Part shown: positions 26,224-33,903 of the stretch, piece by piece
How the letters are laid out: every line of letters begins with the position of its first letter
Position numbering within the stretch: position 1 is the first letter of the stretch
Source: Streptomyces liangshanensis
GTDB lineage: Bacteria > Actinomycetota > Actinomycetes > Streptomycetales > Streptomycetaceae
Length of the DNA stretch: 64,000 nt
Direction: 5' to 3'
NCBI RefSeq assembly: GCF_011694815.1
Contig: NZ_CP050177.1
Coordinates: 7,261,501-7,325,500 of the forward strand
The notes under the pieces: model-generated
The model's database searches: none
Told to the model about the DNA's origin: nothing
The model's input: the letters and a program-made list of their open reading frames with translations, nothing else
Position numbers and translations under genes: made by a program

Positions 26224-26432
26224 TCGGCGGGCACCGGACAGGGGAGGGCCCTGACGATTCGGCACTTCGGTCGAATACGGCGGACGCGTACGGCGGCCGG
26301 GGTTGGCGGCCGGGGTGGGCCGAAGTGGACCGCGAACGCACGATCCGCGTCAACGGCCGACATAATAAGGCGAGTTGTGCTCTGTCCTGGTCCGCCGGTA
26401 CTGCCTAGGGTACGGAGCGGAGGGTGGTCGGC

Positions 26433-27434
26433 GTGTTACGCATTCACTTCACCGGCGAGGATCTGACCCGGGTGACGGTCGCCACCCGCTCGGATCCGCT
26501 GTGGGACGTCCTGCTCAGTCTGCACCTGCTCCAGGAACCCGACCGTTCGCTCGCGTTCGGCGAATGGCGGCGCAGGACACGCGCGTTGCGGATGCCGTCC
26601 GTGCGCCCTCTCCTGGAACTCGCCCGCCCCTGGGGCTACTCGCCCGACTTCCTGACGCCGGGCCGGGGCGAGGCGGACTTCACCACCCAACTGGACGACG
26701 TCCTGTCCACCTCGCGTACCCAACTGTCCGCGGAGCTGTCGATCCTGGCCGACGAGAGCGGGTCCACCCCGTGGATCCACCAACTCGCCGGCGGGGACCG
26801 CCAGGTCATGGCCCGGCTGGGCGACGCCCTGACCGCGTACCACCGCGTCGCCCTCGCGCCGTACCAGGAGCGGATCGCGGCGCACGCCGAGGCGGACCGC
26901 GCCCGGCGCGGCCTCGCGCTGGTGACCGGCGGGGTGGAACGCCTGCTGGCCGAACTGCACCCGCGCGTCACGTGGGAGGCCCCGGTGCTCCGGATCCCGG
27001 TGTACGCGGACCAGGACGTCCACCTGGAGGGCCGCGGTCTGGTGCTCGTCCCGTCCTTCTTCTGCCGCATCCAGCCGATCACCCTGATGGACCCCGGCCG
27101 GCCGCCGGTGCTGGTGTATCCGCTCTCACCACGTCTGGGCTGGCTGCGGCCGGCCGGGGCGGAGGGCCGGCAGGACGGCCTGGAACCGGTCGTCGCCCTG
27201 CTCGGCAGGACCCGCGCCCACGTGCTCGACGCGGCGGCGGCCGGCGGGACCACCACCGAACTGGCGCTGCGGGTCGGGGTGGCGCTCCCGGTCATCAGCC
27301 GCCAGACGTCCGTCCTGCGGGAGGCGGGGCTGCTGGACACCCGCCGCGAGGGCGGATCCGTCCGGCACCACGTCACCCCCCTGGGCCTCGCCCTCCTCAA
27401 CGGCGAACTCGCCCCGGACGGGACGCTGGGCTGA
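26433..27434 (+). CDS. ArsR-type winged-helix regulator with TTA at codon 2
   Basis: This 333-residue protein starts LRIHFTGEDLTRVTVATRSDPLWDVLLS, the N-terminal signature of actinobacterial ArsR-like regulators of this size. A winged helix lies at the C-terminus (about residues 262-325: TTTELALRVGVALPVISRQTSVL). The central 200 residues are an unclassified sensor region. The second codon after GTG 26433 is TTA (26436-26438), an extreme position for bldA control of translation. GGAGGG precedes the GTG by about 8 nt, and TAGGGT at 26406-26411 is a possible -10. The target is unknown; the convergent ASCH gene and the divergent CocE-like gene are candidates. Confidence 0.8.
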   Translation: MLRIHFTGEDLTRVTVATRSDPLWDVLLSLHLLQEPDRSLAFGEWRRRTRALRMPSVRPLLELARPWGYSPDFLTPGRGEADFTTQLDDVLSTSRTQLSAELSILADESGSTPWIHQLAGGDRQVMARLGDALTAYHRVALAPYQERIAAHAEADRARRGLALVTGGVERLLAELHPRVTWEAPVLRIPVYADQDVHLEGRGLVLVPSFFCRIQPITLMDPGRPPVLVYPLSPRLGWLRPAGAEGRQDGLEPVVALLGRTRAHVLDAAAAGGTTTELALRVGVALPVISRQTSVLREAGLLDTRREGGSVRHHVTPLGLALLNGELAPDGTLG

Positions 27435-27448
27435 TCCCGTCGGGCGCC

Positions 27449-28066
27449 TCACGCGCCGCCCGGGTCCTGCTCCTCGTGTCCGGGGCCGGCCGTGAGGTGG
27501 TCGAGGAGCAGGCGGCCGCGGGGCGAGAGCCGGTAGCCGGTGCCGAGGCTCTCCGTCAGGCCGTGCTCCTTGAGCTTGCGCACGTCCGCCTTGAAGCGCG
27601 GGGTGTCGCGGTCCAGCCGGGCGGCGAGGTCCGCGGCGCGTACGGCCGGATGCGCGCCGATCAGGTCGAGGGTCGCCGTCGTCCACGGCCCCCGGCCGCC
27701 GTGTGCGTCCATCCGGCCCAGCGCGGCGGCGATCTCCGCGAGTTCCGCATCGGACAGGCAGGTGTCCTCCCGCAGGGCCGCCCGGGGGTCCTCGCCGGTG
27801 AGCCGTACGCCCACGCGGTAGAGCGTTCTGTCCCCGCCGGGGCGCAGAGCGGCCAGCAACTCCGCCCGGGTGCCGTAACCGGCCCGGCGCGCGTCCCGGT
27901 CGGACACCGCGCTCTCCGGTACGGCCGTCACCTCACCGACGGTGACCACGCCGATGGCGGTACGCAGGGCCGTGCCGGTCCGTACGGCGGGCCGCAGCCA
28001 GCGCCGGAACGCCAGATCGACCTCGCCCGAGGCGATCGCGGCCAGGGTGTCGTGGGTGAACAGCAA
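27449..28066 (-). CDS. ASCH-like domain fused to a winged helix
   Basis: This roughly 205-residue protein has an N-terminal ASCH/PUA-like stretch (DTLAAIASGEVDLAFRRW, then RTGTALRTAIGVVTVGEV), the pattern of small RNA- or nucleotide-binding ASCH domains. The C-terminal part (about residues 130-205) looks like a winged helix: LIGAHPAVRAADLAARLD, FKADVRKLKEHGLTESLG, YRLSPRGR. The start is uncertain because no in-frame ATG exists nearby; TTG 28066 has GGAG 6 nt upstream and matches the fold boundary. It converges on the ArsR-type regulator gene and is divergent from the NTF2-like gene. The function is unknown. Confidence 0.6.
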   Translation of the reverse strand: MLFTHDTLAAIASGEVDLAFRRWLRPAVRTGTALRTAIGVVTVGEVTAVPESAVSDRDARRAGYGTRAELLAALRPGGDRTLYRVGVRLTGEDPRAALREDTCLSDAELAEIAAALGRMDAHGGRGPWTTATLDLIGAHPAVRAADLAARLDRDTPRFKADVRKLKEHGLTESLGTGYRLSPRGRLLLDHLTAGPGHEEQDPGGA

Positions 28067-28190
28067 GGCGCACTCCGTCTCCGTGGGGGGCAGCCGTGCG
28101 GGCCGGAACGAGCGGACGTCAGGCGCGGCCCACCGTGCCAGTATGAGCGGAAGGCCGGTCGGTCGCGGAGCCGGACGCCGACCCCGCGGC

Positions 28191-28206
28191 GTGTCACCGG
28201 TGGCAC
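28191..28206. promoter_or_regulatory. Near-perfect 16-bp palindrome between divergent genes
   Basis: GTGTCACCGGTGGCAC is symmetrical but for one mismatched pair and lies 39 bp upstream of the ATG at 28245. It is a candidate operator for the NTF2-like gene or its divergent neighbour. Confidence 0.4.
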
Positions 28207-28244
28207 AGCTTCCACGTCCCCACCCCGTACCCCTGGAGGCCAGC

Positions 28245-28571
28245 ATGAGCACCACGTCCCTCCCCGCAGCGGTCCAGCGGGCCCTCGACGCCGCGAACGA
28301 CGCCGACACCGAGGCGTTCCTCGACGCCTTCACCCTCGACGGGGCCGTCGACGACTGGGGCCGGGTCTTCGGGGGCCGGGACGCGATCCGGGGCTGGAGC
28401 GACAAGGAGTTCATCGGTGTGAACGTCCACCTCGACGTGACCGGCGTCAACCGATCGGGCGATCGGGTCAGGGTCAGCGCGGTGGTGGGCGGGGACGGCT
28501 TCAACGGCCCGTCCGACTTCACCTTCGTCGTGGCCGACGACGGTGTGTCGCTGATGCGGATCACCGGCTGA
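28245..28571 (+). CDS. SnoaL/NTF2-like small protein
   Basis: This 108-residue protein has the NTF2-like cone fold pattern: an N-terminal helix pair (VQRALDAANDADTEAFLDAF), DGAVDDWGRVFGGRDAIRGW, and beta strands ending FTFVVADDGVSLMRITG. SnoaL-like proteins include isomerases, cyclases and many orphan stress proteins; no catalytic residue can be assigned. CTGGAGG lies 6 nt before ATG 28245. The stop codon sits inside a 10-bp tandem repeat array. Confidence 0.8.
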   Translation: MSTTSLPAAVQRALDAANDADTEAFLDAFTLDGAVDDWGRVFGGRDAIRGWSDKEFIGVNVHLDVTGVNRSGDRVRVSAVVGGDGFNGPSDFTFVVADDGVSLMRITG

Positions 28572-28610
28572 CACCGGCTGACACCTGCGGACACCGGCCG
28601 ACACCGGACG
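28561..28610. repeat. Five tandem 10-bp repeats across a stop codon
   Basis: Five head-to-tail copies of a decamer close to ACACCGGCTG run from the last codons of the NTF2-like gene into the spacer. Copies 2-5 each begin ACACC; the period equals one DNA helical turn. Confidence 0.75.
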
Positions 28611-28719
28611 CGGCGTTCCGGCGGTGAATCGGCGGCGGCGCGGCGGACCTGCCGGGGAAACGCCGGTGGGGCTCGCCGGTCGCCGGTGATCGGTCCTTCC
28701 GGCGGGCGGGGGCCGGTCA

Positions 28720-28725
28720 TAGCGT
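28720..28725 (+). promoter_or_regulatory. Candidate -10 for leaderless GNAT mRNA
   Basis: TAGCGT ends 7 nt before ATG 28733. Confidence 0.45.
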
Positions 28726-28732
28726 TGCGGGC

Positions 28733-29257
28733 ATGGAACACCCCACGACGGCGGGCACGCCGACCGACGCGACCTCGGTGGACGCCGTGGTGCGAGCCGC
28801 CACCCGGGACGACCTTCCCGCCCTGGCCGAACTGTGCGCCGCGCACGCCCTGTTCGAGAGGGCGGACCCGGTCCCCGGCGACCTGGCCGCCCGTCTGGAG
28901 CCGGCCCTGTTCGCCGAACCCGCCCGGCTGGGCTGCCTGGTGCTGGAGTCGGGCGGCGTGCTGACCGGATACGCGACCTTCACCCGGGACTTCGCCACCT
29001 GGTCCGCGTCCGAGTACGTCCACCTCGACTGCCTCTTCGTCAGCGCGTCCCACCGGGGCGCGGGCCGGGGACGGCTCCTCCTGGACGCGGTGGTGGCCGC
29101 CGCGCGGGCCTCCGGTGTCACGCAGGTGCAGTGGCAGACCCCGCGCTGGAACCACGACGCCGTCCGCTTCTACGACCGCACCGGCGCCCGCCGCCGTACG
29201 AAGACCCGCTACGTCCTCACCCTCGCCCCCCAGGAACCCACCGCCCCGGGACCGTGA
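28733..29257 (+). CDS. GNAT-family N-acetyltransferase
   Basis: This 174-residue acetyl-CoA-dependent transferase has the GNAT core: VRAATRDDLPALAEL at the start, LVLESGGVLTGYATF, DCLFVSASHRGAGRGRLLLD (the acetyl-CoA pyrophosphate loop, RGAGRG) and WNHDAVRFYDRTGARRR. It resembles the L-amino-acid or phosphinothricin-type acetyltransferases. The substrate is unknown. ATG 28733 has TAGCGT at leaderless spacing and no ribosome binding site. Confidence 0.85.
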   Translation: MEHPTTAGTPTDATSVDAVVRAATRDDLPALAELCAAHALFERADPVPGDLAARLEPALFAEPARLGCLVLESGGVLTGYATFTRDFATWSASEYVHLDCLFVSASHRGAGRGRLLLDAVVAAARASGVTQVQWQTPRWNHDAVRFYDRTGARRRTKTRYVLTLAPQEPTAPGP

Positions 29258-29300
29258 ATCCCGTAGTGCGAATCCCGGAGTGTGAACCTCGGTCGATACT

Positions 29301-29333
29301 CTGTTCCCCCCTGCCACGAGGCAGGGTGAACAG
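29301..29333 (+). promoter_or_regulatory. Long dyad at the promoter of the secreted-protein gene
   Basis: CTGTTC, then CCCTGCC-ACGA-GGCAGGG, then GAACAG form an interrupted 13-bp dyad immediately after a GATACT -10-like hexamer (29295-29300) and before the start at 29343. It is either an operator over the transcription start or a 5' leader hairpin. Confidence 0.5.
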
Positions 29334-29342
29334 GGGTGGGAC

Positions 29343-30128
29343 ATGCGCAGAAGAATCGCTGTGGCCTCCGCGGTGGCGGCGGTGGCCGCCGGGATCGTGG
29401 CGGCGCCGGCCGCACACGCGGAGGGACGGGGCGACATCCGGGTCACCAGGACCGTTGTGAACGGCGGCGGCAATGTGATCGTCGGGGTCAAGGACGTCAA
29501 GCGGTTCACGATCTCGATGACGGTCAAGGACAACTCGGGGGTGAAGAAGGTCAGCCGGGTCTCCGCGTTCAACACGGCCAACGGCTACGGGCCCGTGGAC
29601 TACCTGGGCTCGACCTGCAAGAAGTCGAACAAGACGACCTCCGTGTGCACCGCGACCATGCAGGTGGACCCGGCCTGGATCGACTCCTACGGGAGCGGGA
29701 ACAGGGGCTGGGACGCCAACGCGGTGGCGGGGGAGTGGCAGGTCAACGCCACGGTCCAGGCCAACGACGGCGACTACTGGATCTCGGACCGCATCGCCCT
29801 CTTCAAGGTGAAGCGCGCCGCGAGCCTGACCACGGACGCCACTCCCGAACCGGTCAGGAAGGGAGCCACGCTGACGGTCACCGGAAAGCTCTCGCGGGCC
29901 AACTGGACGGACCGGAAGTACCACGGCTTCACCAAGCAGGTCGTGAAGTTGCAGTACAAGAAGGCCGGCGGCTCCTACAGCACCGTCAAGACGGCGACCA
30001 CCGACAGCAAGGGAAACCTCCGCGCCACGGTGAAGGCGAGCGCCGCGGGCAGTTGGCGTTGGGCTTTCGCCGGGACGACCACGACCATGAAGGTCGACTC
30101 CACCGGTGACGCCGTCACACTGAAGTGA
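29343..30128 (+). CDS. Secreted Ig-like/beta-sandwich protein of unknown function
   Basis: This 261-residue exported protein has a clear signal peptide (MRRRIAVASAVAAVAAGIVA to APAAHA, cleavage near residue 26). The mature part is Lys, Thr and Ser-rich with two beta-sandwich stretches: residues 30-155 with a Cys pair (GSTCKKSNKTTSVC), and 165-261 resembling an Ig-like domain (GATLTVTGKLSRANW, VVKLQYKKAGGSYSTVKTATTDSKG). No enzymatic motif is visible; a cell-surface or extracellular binding role is inferred. ATG 29343 lies directly downstream of a dyad at the promoter. A hairpin terminator follows 6 bp after the stop. Confidence 0.75.
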   Translation: MRRRIAVASAVAAVAAGIVAAPAAHAEGRGDIRVTRTVVNGGGNVIVGVKDVKRFTISMTVKDNSGVKKVSRVSAFNTANGYGPVDYLGSTCKKSNKTTSVCTATMQVDPAWIDSYGSGNRGWDANAVAGEWQVNATVQANDGDYWISDRIALFKVKRAASLTTDATPEPVRKGATLTVTGKLSRANWTDRKYHGFTKQVVKLQYKKAGGSYSTVKTATTDSKGNLRATVKASAAGSWRWAFAGTTTTMKVDSTGDAVTLK

Positions 30129-30133
30129 CACCG

Positions 30134-30157
30134 CGGCGGGCCGGAAACGGCCCGCCG
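30134..30157. terminator. Hairpin terminator after the secreted-protein gene
   Basis: A 10-bp perfect stem (CGGCGGGCCG / CGGCCCGCCG) with a GAAA tetraloop starts 6 bp after the stop codon at 30128; it may serve the convergent hydrolase gene too. Confidence 0.8.
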
Positions 30158-30190
30158 TTCCCGTACGACCCCCTCGGCGGCCCCGTCCGG

Positions 30191-31066
30191 TCACACCCCG
30201 GCCAGCTCCGCCACCGTCGCGGCGATGGCCGGTGCCTGTTCCTCCTGGAGGTAGTGCCGGGCCGCCAGGACCGTCGGTGCCACCACCCCCAGCGCGTCCA
30301 GCACCCCGCGCAGGCGGGGGAGCCCGAGGAGCGGGTCGTCGCGGGCCCAGACCACCTGGGCGGGGTACGGGCGGGACGCCAGGCCCTCGTAGTAGAAGGC
30401 CTGCCTGGCCCCGGTCAGCTCGAAACCGCGCATGACCCGCAGGAAGGCGCGCCCCGCGTCCTGGCGGGTGACCAGCGCGAAGTGGGCGTCCACCTCCGCG
30501 TCGCTCAGCGAGGAGCCGTCGGCCAGCGCCACCCGCCGGAACATCCGCCGGGAGACCGGCGGGCGCAGCACGGGCAGCCAGGCCTCGCCCGCGACCGGGA
30601 CGGTGAAGGGCCACAGCGACGGCGGCGGCCGGTACGCGGCGACGTCCACGAACGTGTCGAGCGCCGTCAGGGAAAGCACCCGCTCCGGCCGGGCGATCGC
30701 CCAGGCGAAGCCGATCGGGCCGCCGAGGTCGTGGACCACCAGATGGCAGCGGTCGATGCCGAGCGCGTCCATCGCCCGGTCGGTCCACCGGGCGAGACCG
30801 CTCCAGGTGTAGTCGAACGCGAGCGGCCGTGCCCCCAGGCCGAGCCCGGGGAAGTCGGGGGCGACCCCGCGCAGCCCCCGGGCCGCCAGTTCCGGTACGA
30901 GCTTGCGGTACACGAACGAGCTGGTGGGCACCCCGTGCAGACACACGACGGGCGGCCCCTCGCCCTGGTCCAGTGTGAAACCGCGGATCCCGCCGGCCCG
31001 GAAGGTGTGACCGGAGGCGCGGTGCCGTTCCACCACGTCGTCGGCGGCGCGCGACGCCCGAGACAT
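30191..31066 (-). CDS. Haloalkane dehalogenase-like alpha/beta hydrolase
   Basis: This 291-residue protein has the oxyanion motif CLHGVPTSSFVYR, an Asp nucleophile elbow VVHDLGGPIG (Asp 113 where esterases have Ser), the acid/halide region VVWARDDPLLG, and a C-terminal ARHYLQEEQAP. That last motif is nearly the dehalogenase consensus around the catalytic His. Asp nucleophiles are used by dehalogenases and epoxide hydrolases, which form an alkyl-enzyme ester. Whether halogenated compounds are real substrates is untested. ATG 31066 has TACACT 6 nt upstream. It is divergent from a GNAT gene 91 bp away. Confidence 0.75.
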   Translation of the reverse strand: MSRASRAADDVVERHRASGHTFRAGGIRGFTLDQGEGPPVVCLHGVPTSSFVYRKLVPELAARGLRGVAPDFPGLGLGARPLAFDYTWSGLARWTDRAMDALGIDRCHLVVHDLGGPIGFAWAIARPERVLSLTALDTFVDVAAYRPPPSLWPFTVPVAGEAWLPVLRPPVSRRMFRRVALADGSSLSDAEVDAHFALVTRQDAGRAFLRVMRGFELTGARQAFYYEGLASRPYPAQVVWARDDPLLGLPRLRGVLDALGVVAPTVLAARHYLQEEQAPAIAATVAELAGV

Positions 31067-31072
31067 ATGCCA

Positions 31073-31078
31073 AGTGTA
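31073..31078 (-). promoter_or_regulatory. Candidate -10 for leaderless hydrolase mRNA
   Basis: TACACT (reverse strand) ends 6 nt before ATG 31066. Confidence 0.45.
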
Positions 31079-31144
31079 CGAGCCGTTCGCTTCCCGCGCC
31101 GGTACGCACCCGCGCACCTGCCGGGCCCGCCGCATTCCCGTGGT

Positions 31145-31150
31145 TACAAT
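31145..31150 (+). promoter_or_regulatory. Candidate -10 for leaderless GNAT mRNA
   Basis: TACAAT, one base from the TATAAT consensus, ends 7 nt before ATG 31158. Confidence 0.6.
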
Positions 31151-31157
31151 CCGCCCC

Positions 31158-31937
31158 ATGAGCGTTGTCGAATCGATCCACGATTCCGCACCCCAGTTCG
31201 CGAATTCCCGTGACTACTACTTCGGATACGGCGACAAAAAGCGATCCGACGACCCGGAATTCATGATCTACCGCAGTCATCTCATGAAACCGCGGCGCAA
31301 TGGAGTGCTCAGATACACCCGCGGACCCGGCGAACTCGACGCGGCGATCGCGCGGGCCCACGCCGAGCTGGATCCGGTGCCGTGGCTGTGGTGGGTCGGC
31401 GCGGACAGCTCCGCCGGGCTCGCGGACCACCTCCTCGCCCGGGGCGCCGCCCAGGTCGGCGTACTGCCGCTGATGGCCGCCGATATCGACCGGCTCGACA
31501 CGCCGGCCGCCCCGCCCGGCGTACGGGTCGAGGAGGTCAACGGCCCCCGGGAGCTGGCCGCGTGGGTCGCCTCGTACTCCCCGTCCTTCGGTCTCACGCC
31601 CGAACAGGTCACCGGGAACCAGGCCAACGAGGCCCACCGGGCGGACGAGCCGGGGAGCCTGGTCCGGTTCGCCGCGTGGCTCGACGGCCGGGTGGTCGGC
31701 ACCTCCGCGCTGCTCGACCGGCACGGTGTGGCGGGCGTGTACGTCGTGAGTACGGAACCCGCCTACCGGGGGCGCGGGATCGGCGCGTTCCTGACCCTCG
31801 TGGCGTTGCGGGCCGGCCGGGAAAGGGGCCTGCGGATCGGCACACTCCAGGCCAGCGCCGACGGGGAGCGGCTGTACTCGCGCATGGGCTTCGAGACCGT
31901 CGCCCATTACCGGCAGTTCCAACTGCCCAGGCTCTGA
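31158..31937 (+). CDS. GNAT-family N-acetyltransferase with N-terminal extension
   Basis: This 259-residue protein has a degenerate N-terminal half (residues 1-120, with WLWWVGADSSAGLADHLL, resembling the first domain of tandem GNATs). The C-terminal GNAT domain has VRFAAWLDGRVVGTSALL, YVVSTEPAYRGRGIGAFLTL (acetyl-CoA loop RGRGIG) and GERLYSRMGFETVAHYRQF. The substrate is unknown. ATG 31158 with TACAAT at 7 nt is a convincing leaderless start. A weak hairpin follows at 31954, before the convergent XRE gene. Confidence 0.85.
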   Translation: MSVVESIHDSAPQFANSRDYYFGYGDKKRSDDPEFMIYRSHLMKPRRNGVLRYTRGPGELDAAIARAHAELDPVPWLWWVGADSSAGLADHLLARGAAQVGVLPLMAADIDRLDTPAAPPGVRVEEVNGPRELAAWVASYSPSFGLTPEQVTGNQANEAHRADEPGSLVRFAAWLDGRVVGTSALLDRHGVAGVYVVSTEPAYRGRGIGAFLTLVALRAGRERGLRIGTLQASADGERLYSRMGFETVAHYRQFQLPRL

Positions 31938-31953
31938 AAGGGAATGCACGACC

Positions 31954-31976
31954 CCGGGCGGGGAATGCCGCCCCGG
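31954..31976. terminator. Imperfect hairpin between convergent genes
   Basis: CCGGGCGG and CCGCCCCGG pair with one bulged base across a 6-nt loop in the 44-bp gap between the GNAT gene and the convergent XRE gene. Confidence 0.45.
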
Positions 31977-31981
31977 CCCTG

Positions 31982-32848
31982 TCAGAGTTCCGCGCGGATC
32001 CGCGTGATCAGCCGCCGTGTGCGGTGTGCGGACTCCGCGTGCGCGACCATCCGGTCCATGGCCTCCATGTGCGCCGTCACCTCGTCGTGCCCGTCGAGAT
32101 AGAGCGCCCCCGTCAGGTGCTCGATGTAGACCATGTCGGGCAGTTCGGGGAGATCGAAGCGGAAGAGGGTGAACGGGCTGTACGTCCCCGGATGGTGGCC
32201 CGACGCGAACTCCGCCATCTGGAGGGTCACATGGGGCAGCTCGGAGACCTCCAGCAGCCGGTCGATCTGCGCCCGCATCAGCGCGGGCGAGCCCACGGGC
32301 CGGCGCAGCACCGTCTCGTCCAGCACCGCCCAGACCACCGGGGCGTCGGCCCGCGTGAGCAGCGTCTGGCGCTCCAGCCGCAGCGCCACCTGCCGGTCGA
32401 TCCGCGCGGGGCTGCCCGCCCGTCCCACCACGCCCGGCGCCGCGAGGATCGCCCGGGCGTACTCCTCCGTCTGGAGCAGACCGGGTACGAAGTGCGGCTC
32501 GTAGGTACGGATCGTCCTGGCGGCCTCTTCGAGGCTGACGTACCCGCTGAACCAGTCCGGCAGGATGTCGTGGAAGTGCTGCCACCAGCCGGGCCGGCTC
32601 GCCTCGTCCGCCAGCTGGAGGAAGACCGCGATCTCCGGCTCGGGGACGCCGTACGCGGGCAGCAGCATCTGGACGTACGGGATCTTGAGCCCGACCTCGG
32701 CCGCCTCCATCCGGCGGACCGTCGCGGCGGTGACCCGGAGTAACGCGCCGGCCTGCTCCCGGCTGAGGCCGGCCTTCTCCCGCAGCACACGCAGCCGCCT
32801 GCTGAGGACGAGCTGACCGACCGTCGGTGCGGACCGTGGCTCGCTCAC
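31982..32848 (-). CDS. XRE-family regulator with DUF5753 domain and a TTA codon
   Basis: This 288-residue protein has an N-terminal XRE helix-turn-helix (SRRLRVLREKAGLSREQAGA, then VTAATVRRMEAAEVG) and a C-terminal DUF5753 domain (TYEPHFVPGLLQTEEYARAI, ADAPVVWAVLDETVL, LPHVTLQMAEFASG). This is the large Streptomyces family that includes BldB-partner-type and WhiJ-like regulators, normally paired with a small DUF397 gene. No DUF397 gene is adjacent here. The Leu codon at 32743-32741, inside the helix-turn-helix, is TTA, pointing to bldA dependence. GTG 32848 begins MSEPRSAPTVGQLVLSRR, after a GGGGGG run. The target is unknown. Confidence 0.88.
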   Translation of the reverse strand: MSEPRSAPTVGQLVLSRRLRVLREKAGLSREQAGALLRVTAATVRRMEAAEVGLKIPYVQMLLPAYGVPEPEIAVFLQLADEASRPGWWQHFHDILPDWFSGYVSLEEAARTIRTYEPHFVPGLLQTEEYARAILAAPGVVGRAGSPARIDRQVALRLERQTLLTRADAPVVWAVLDETVLRRPVGSPALMRAQIDRLLEVSELPHVTLQMAEFASGHHPGTYSPFTLFRFDLPELPDMVYIEHLTGALYLDGHDEVTAHMEAMDRMVAHAESAHRTRRLITRIRAEL

Positions 32849-32966
32849 ACTCCACCCCCCAGCTTCGCGGACGCGCCGCCGGGCAGTCTGCCACAGCAAC
32901 ATGCCCTTCAGCACGGCCTGTTGGCAGGAAATTGCGGGCCTGGCATTCCGGTTCCCGACCCCGGGC

Positions 32967-32996
32967 TTGATCGTCCGGCGCGGGTATGAGCATGCT
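32967..32996 (+). promoter_or_regulatory. Candidate promoter of the aldo/keto reductase gene
   Basis: TTGATC and CATGCT are separated by 18 bp, with the -10-like hexamer ending 6 nt before ATG 33003. It has a recognisable -35 but a poor -10. Confidence 0.35.
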
Positions 32997-33002
32997 GCCC
33001 CT

Positions 33003-33899
33003 ATGACCCCTTCCTCCGCATCCGACCCGTCCGTCCCCGCCCCGCGGCCCGACTTCCCGCTCGGCGGCACCACCACGATCCCCCGGCTGGGCTTCGGCGC
33101 GATGCAGCTGCCGGGCCGCTGGAACGGTCCCGCCCACGACCGGTCGACCGCGCTGGCGGTCGCGCGCCGCGCCGTCGAGCTGGGCGCCCGCCACCTCGAC
33201 ACCGCCGCCTTCTACTTCGCCGGCGACGTACGCGCCAACGACCTGCTGCGCGAGGCCCTGCACCCGTACCCCGCCGACCTGACCCTCGCCACCAAGGTGG
33301 GCCCGCTGCGCAACCCGGCCGGCGAGATGTACGGGGAGGCGACCGCCGAGCAGCTGCGGCCGGCCGTCGAGCGGAACCTGCGGGAACTGGACGTGGACGT
33401 CCTCGACCTGGTCTACCTGCGGGTGGGGCGGCTCTCCGGCAAGGGCGGGCCGCCGCTCGGCGAGCGCTTCGCCGTCCTGGCCGCGCTGCGGGACGAGGGG
33501 CTGATCCGCCACCTCGGGGTGAGCAACGTGTCCCCGGAGCAGCTCGCCGAGGCCAGGGCCGTCGCCCCGGTCGCCGCGGTGCAGAACCGCTTCGGTGTGC
33601 TCGACCAGGAGGACGCGGCGCTGGTCGACACCTGCGCGGCCGCCGGCATCGCCTACATGCCGTTCTTCGCCCTCGGCGGCGCCCACGGCGGCCTCGCCGA
33701 CGACACCCTGCGCGCGGTCGCCGAACGGCACGGGGCGACCGCGCACCAGGTGGCCCTCGCCTGGGGCCTCGCGCGGTCGCCCTCGATCGTGCAGATCCCC
33801 GGTACCGCCTCGCTCGCCCACCTGGAGGAGAACATGGCGGCGACCGGTGTGGTCCTCGACGCGGCCGACCTGGCCCTGCTCGGCAAGGCGGCCGGCTGA
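33003..33899 (+). CDS. Aldo/keto reductase (YdbC-like)
   Basis: This 298-residue NADPH-dependent oxidoreductase has the AKR barrel: LGFGAMQLPG, the catalytic Asp and Tyr in RHLDTAAFYF, Lys in TLATKVG, and the cofactor motif VQIPGTASLAHLEEN. The position of the catalytic His (usually in LHxP-type motifs) reads LVYLRVGRL, so His is replaced by Arg. As I recall, E. coli YdbC-like members also show LR here, so the change is probably a subfamily trait. The substrate is unknown. The convergent gene ends only 4 bp downstream. Confidence 0.85.
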   Translation: MTPSSASDPSVPAPRPDFPLGGTTTIPRLGFGAMQLPGRWNGPAHDRSTALAVARRAVELGARHLDTAAFYFAGDVRANDLLREALHPYPADLTLATKVGPLRNPAGEMYGEATAEQLRPAVERNLRELDVDVLDLVYLRVGRLSGKGGPPLGERFAVLAALRDEGLIRHLGVSNVSPEQLAEARAVAPVAAVQNRFGVLDQEDAALVDTCAAAGIAYMPFFALGGAHGGLADDTLRAVAERHGATAHQVALAWGLARSPSIVQIPGTASLAHLEENMAATGVVLDAADLALLGKAAG

Positions 33900-33903
33900 C
33901 GCG

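Noticed and set aside
33003..33899. Loss of the catalytic His in the aldo/keto reductase as a notable mutation
   Set aside because: LR in place of LH appears, as I recall, to be normal for YdbC-like members, so it is probably a subfamily trait.
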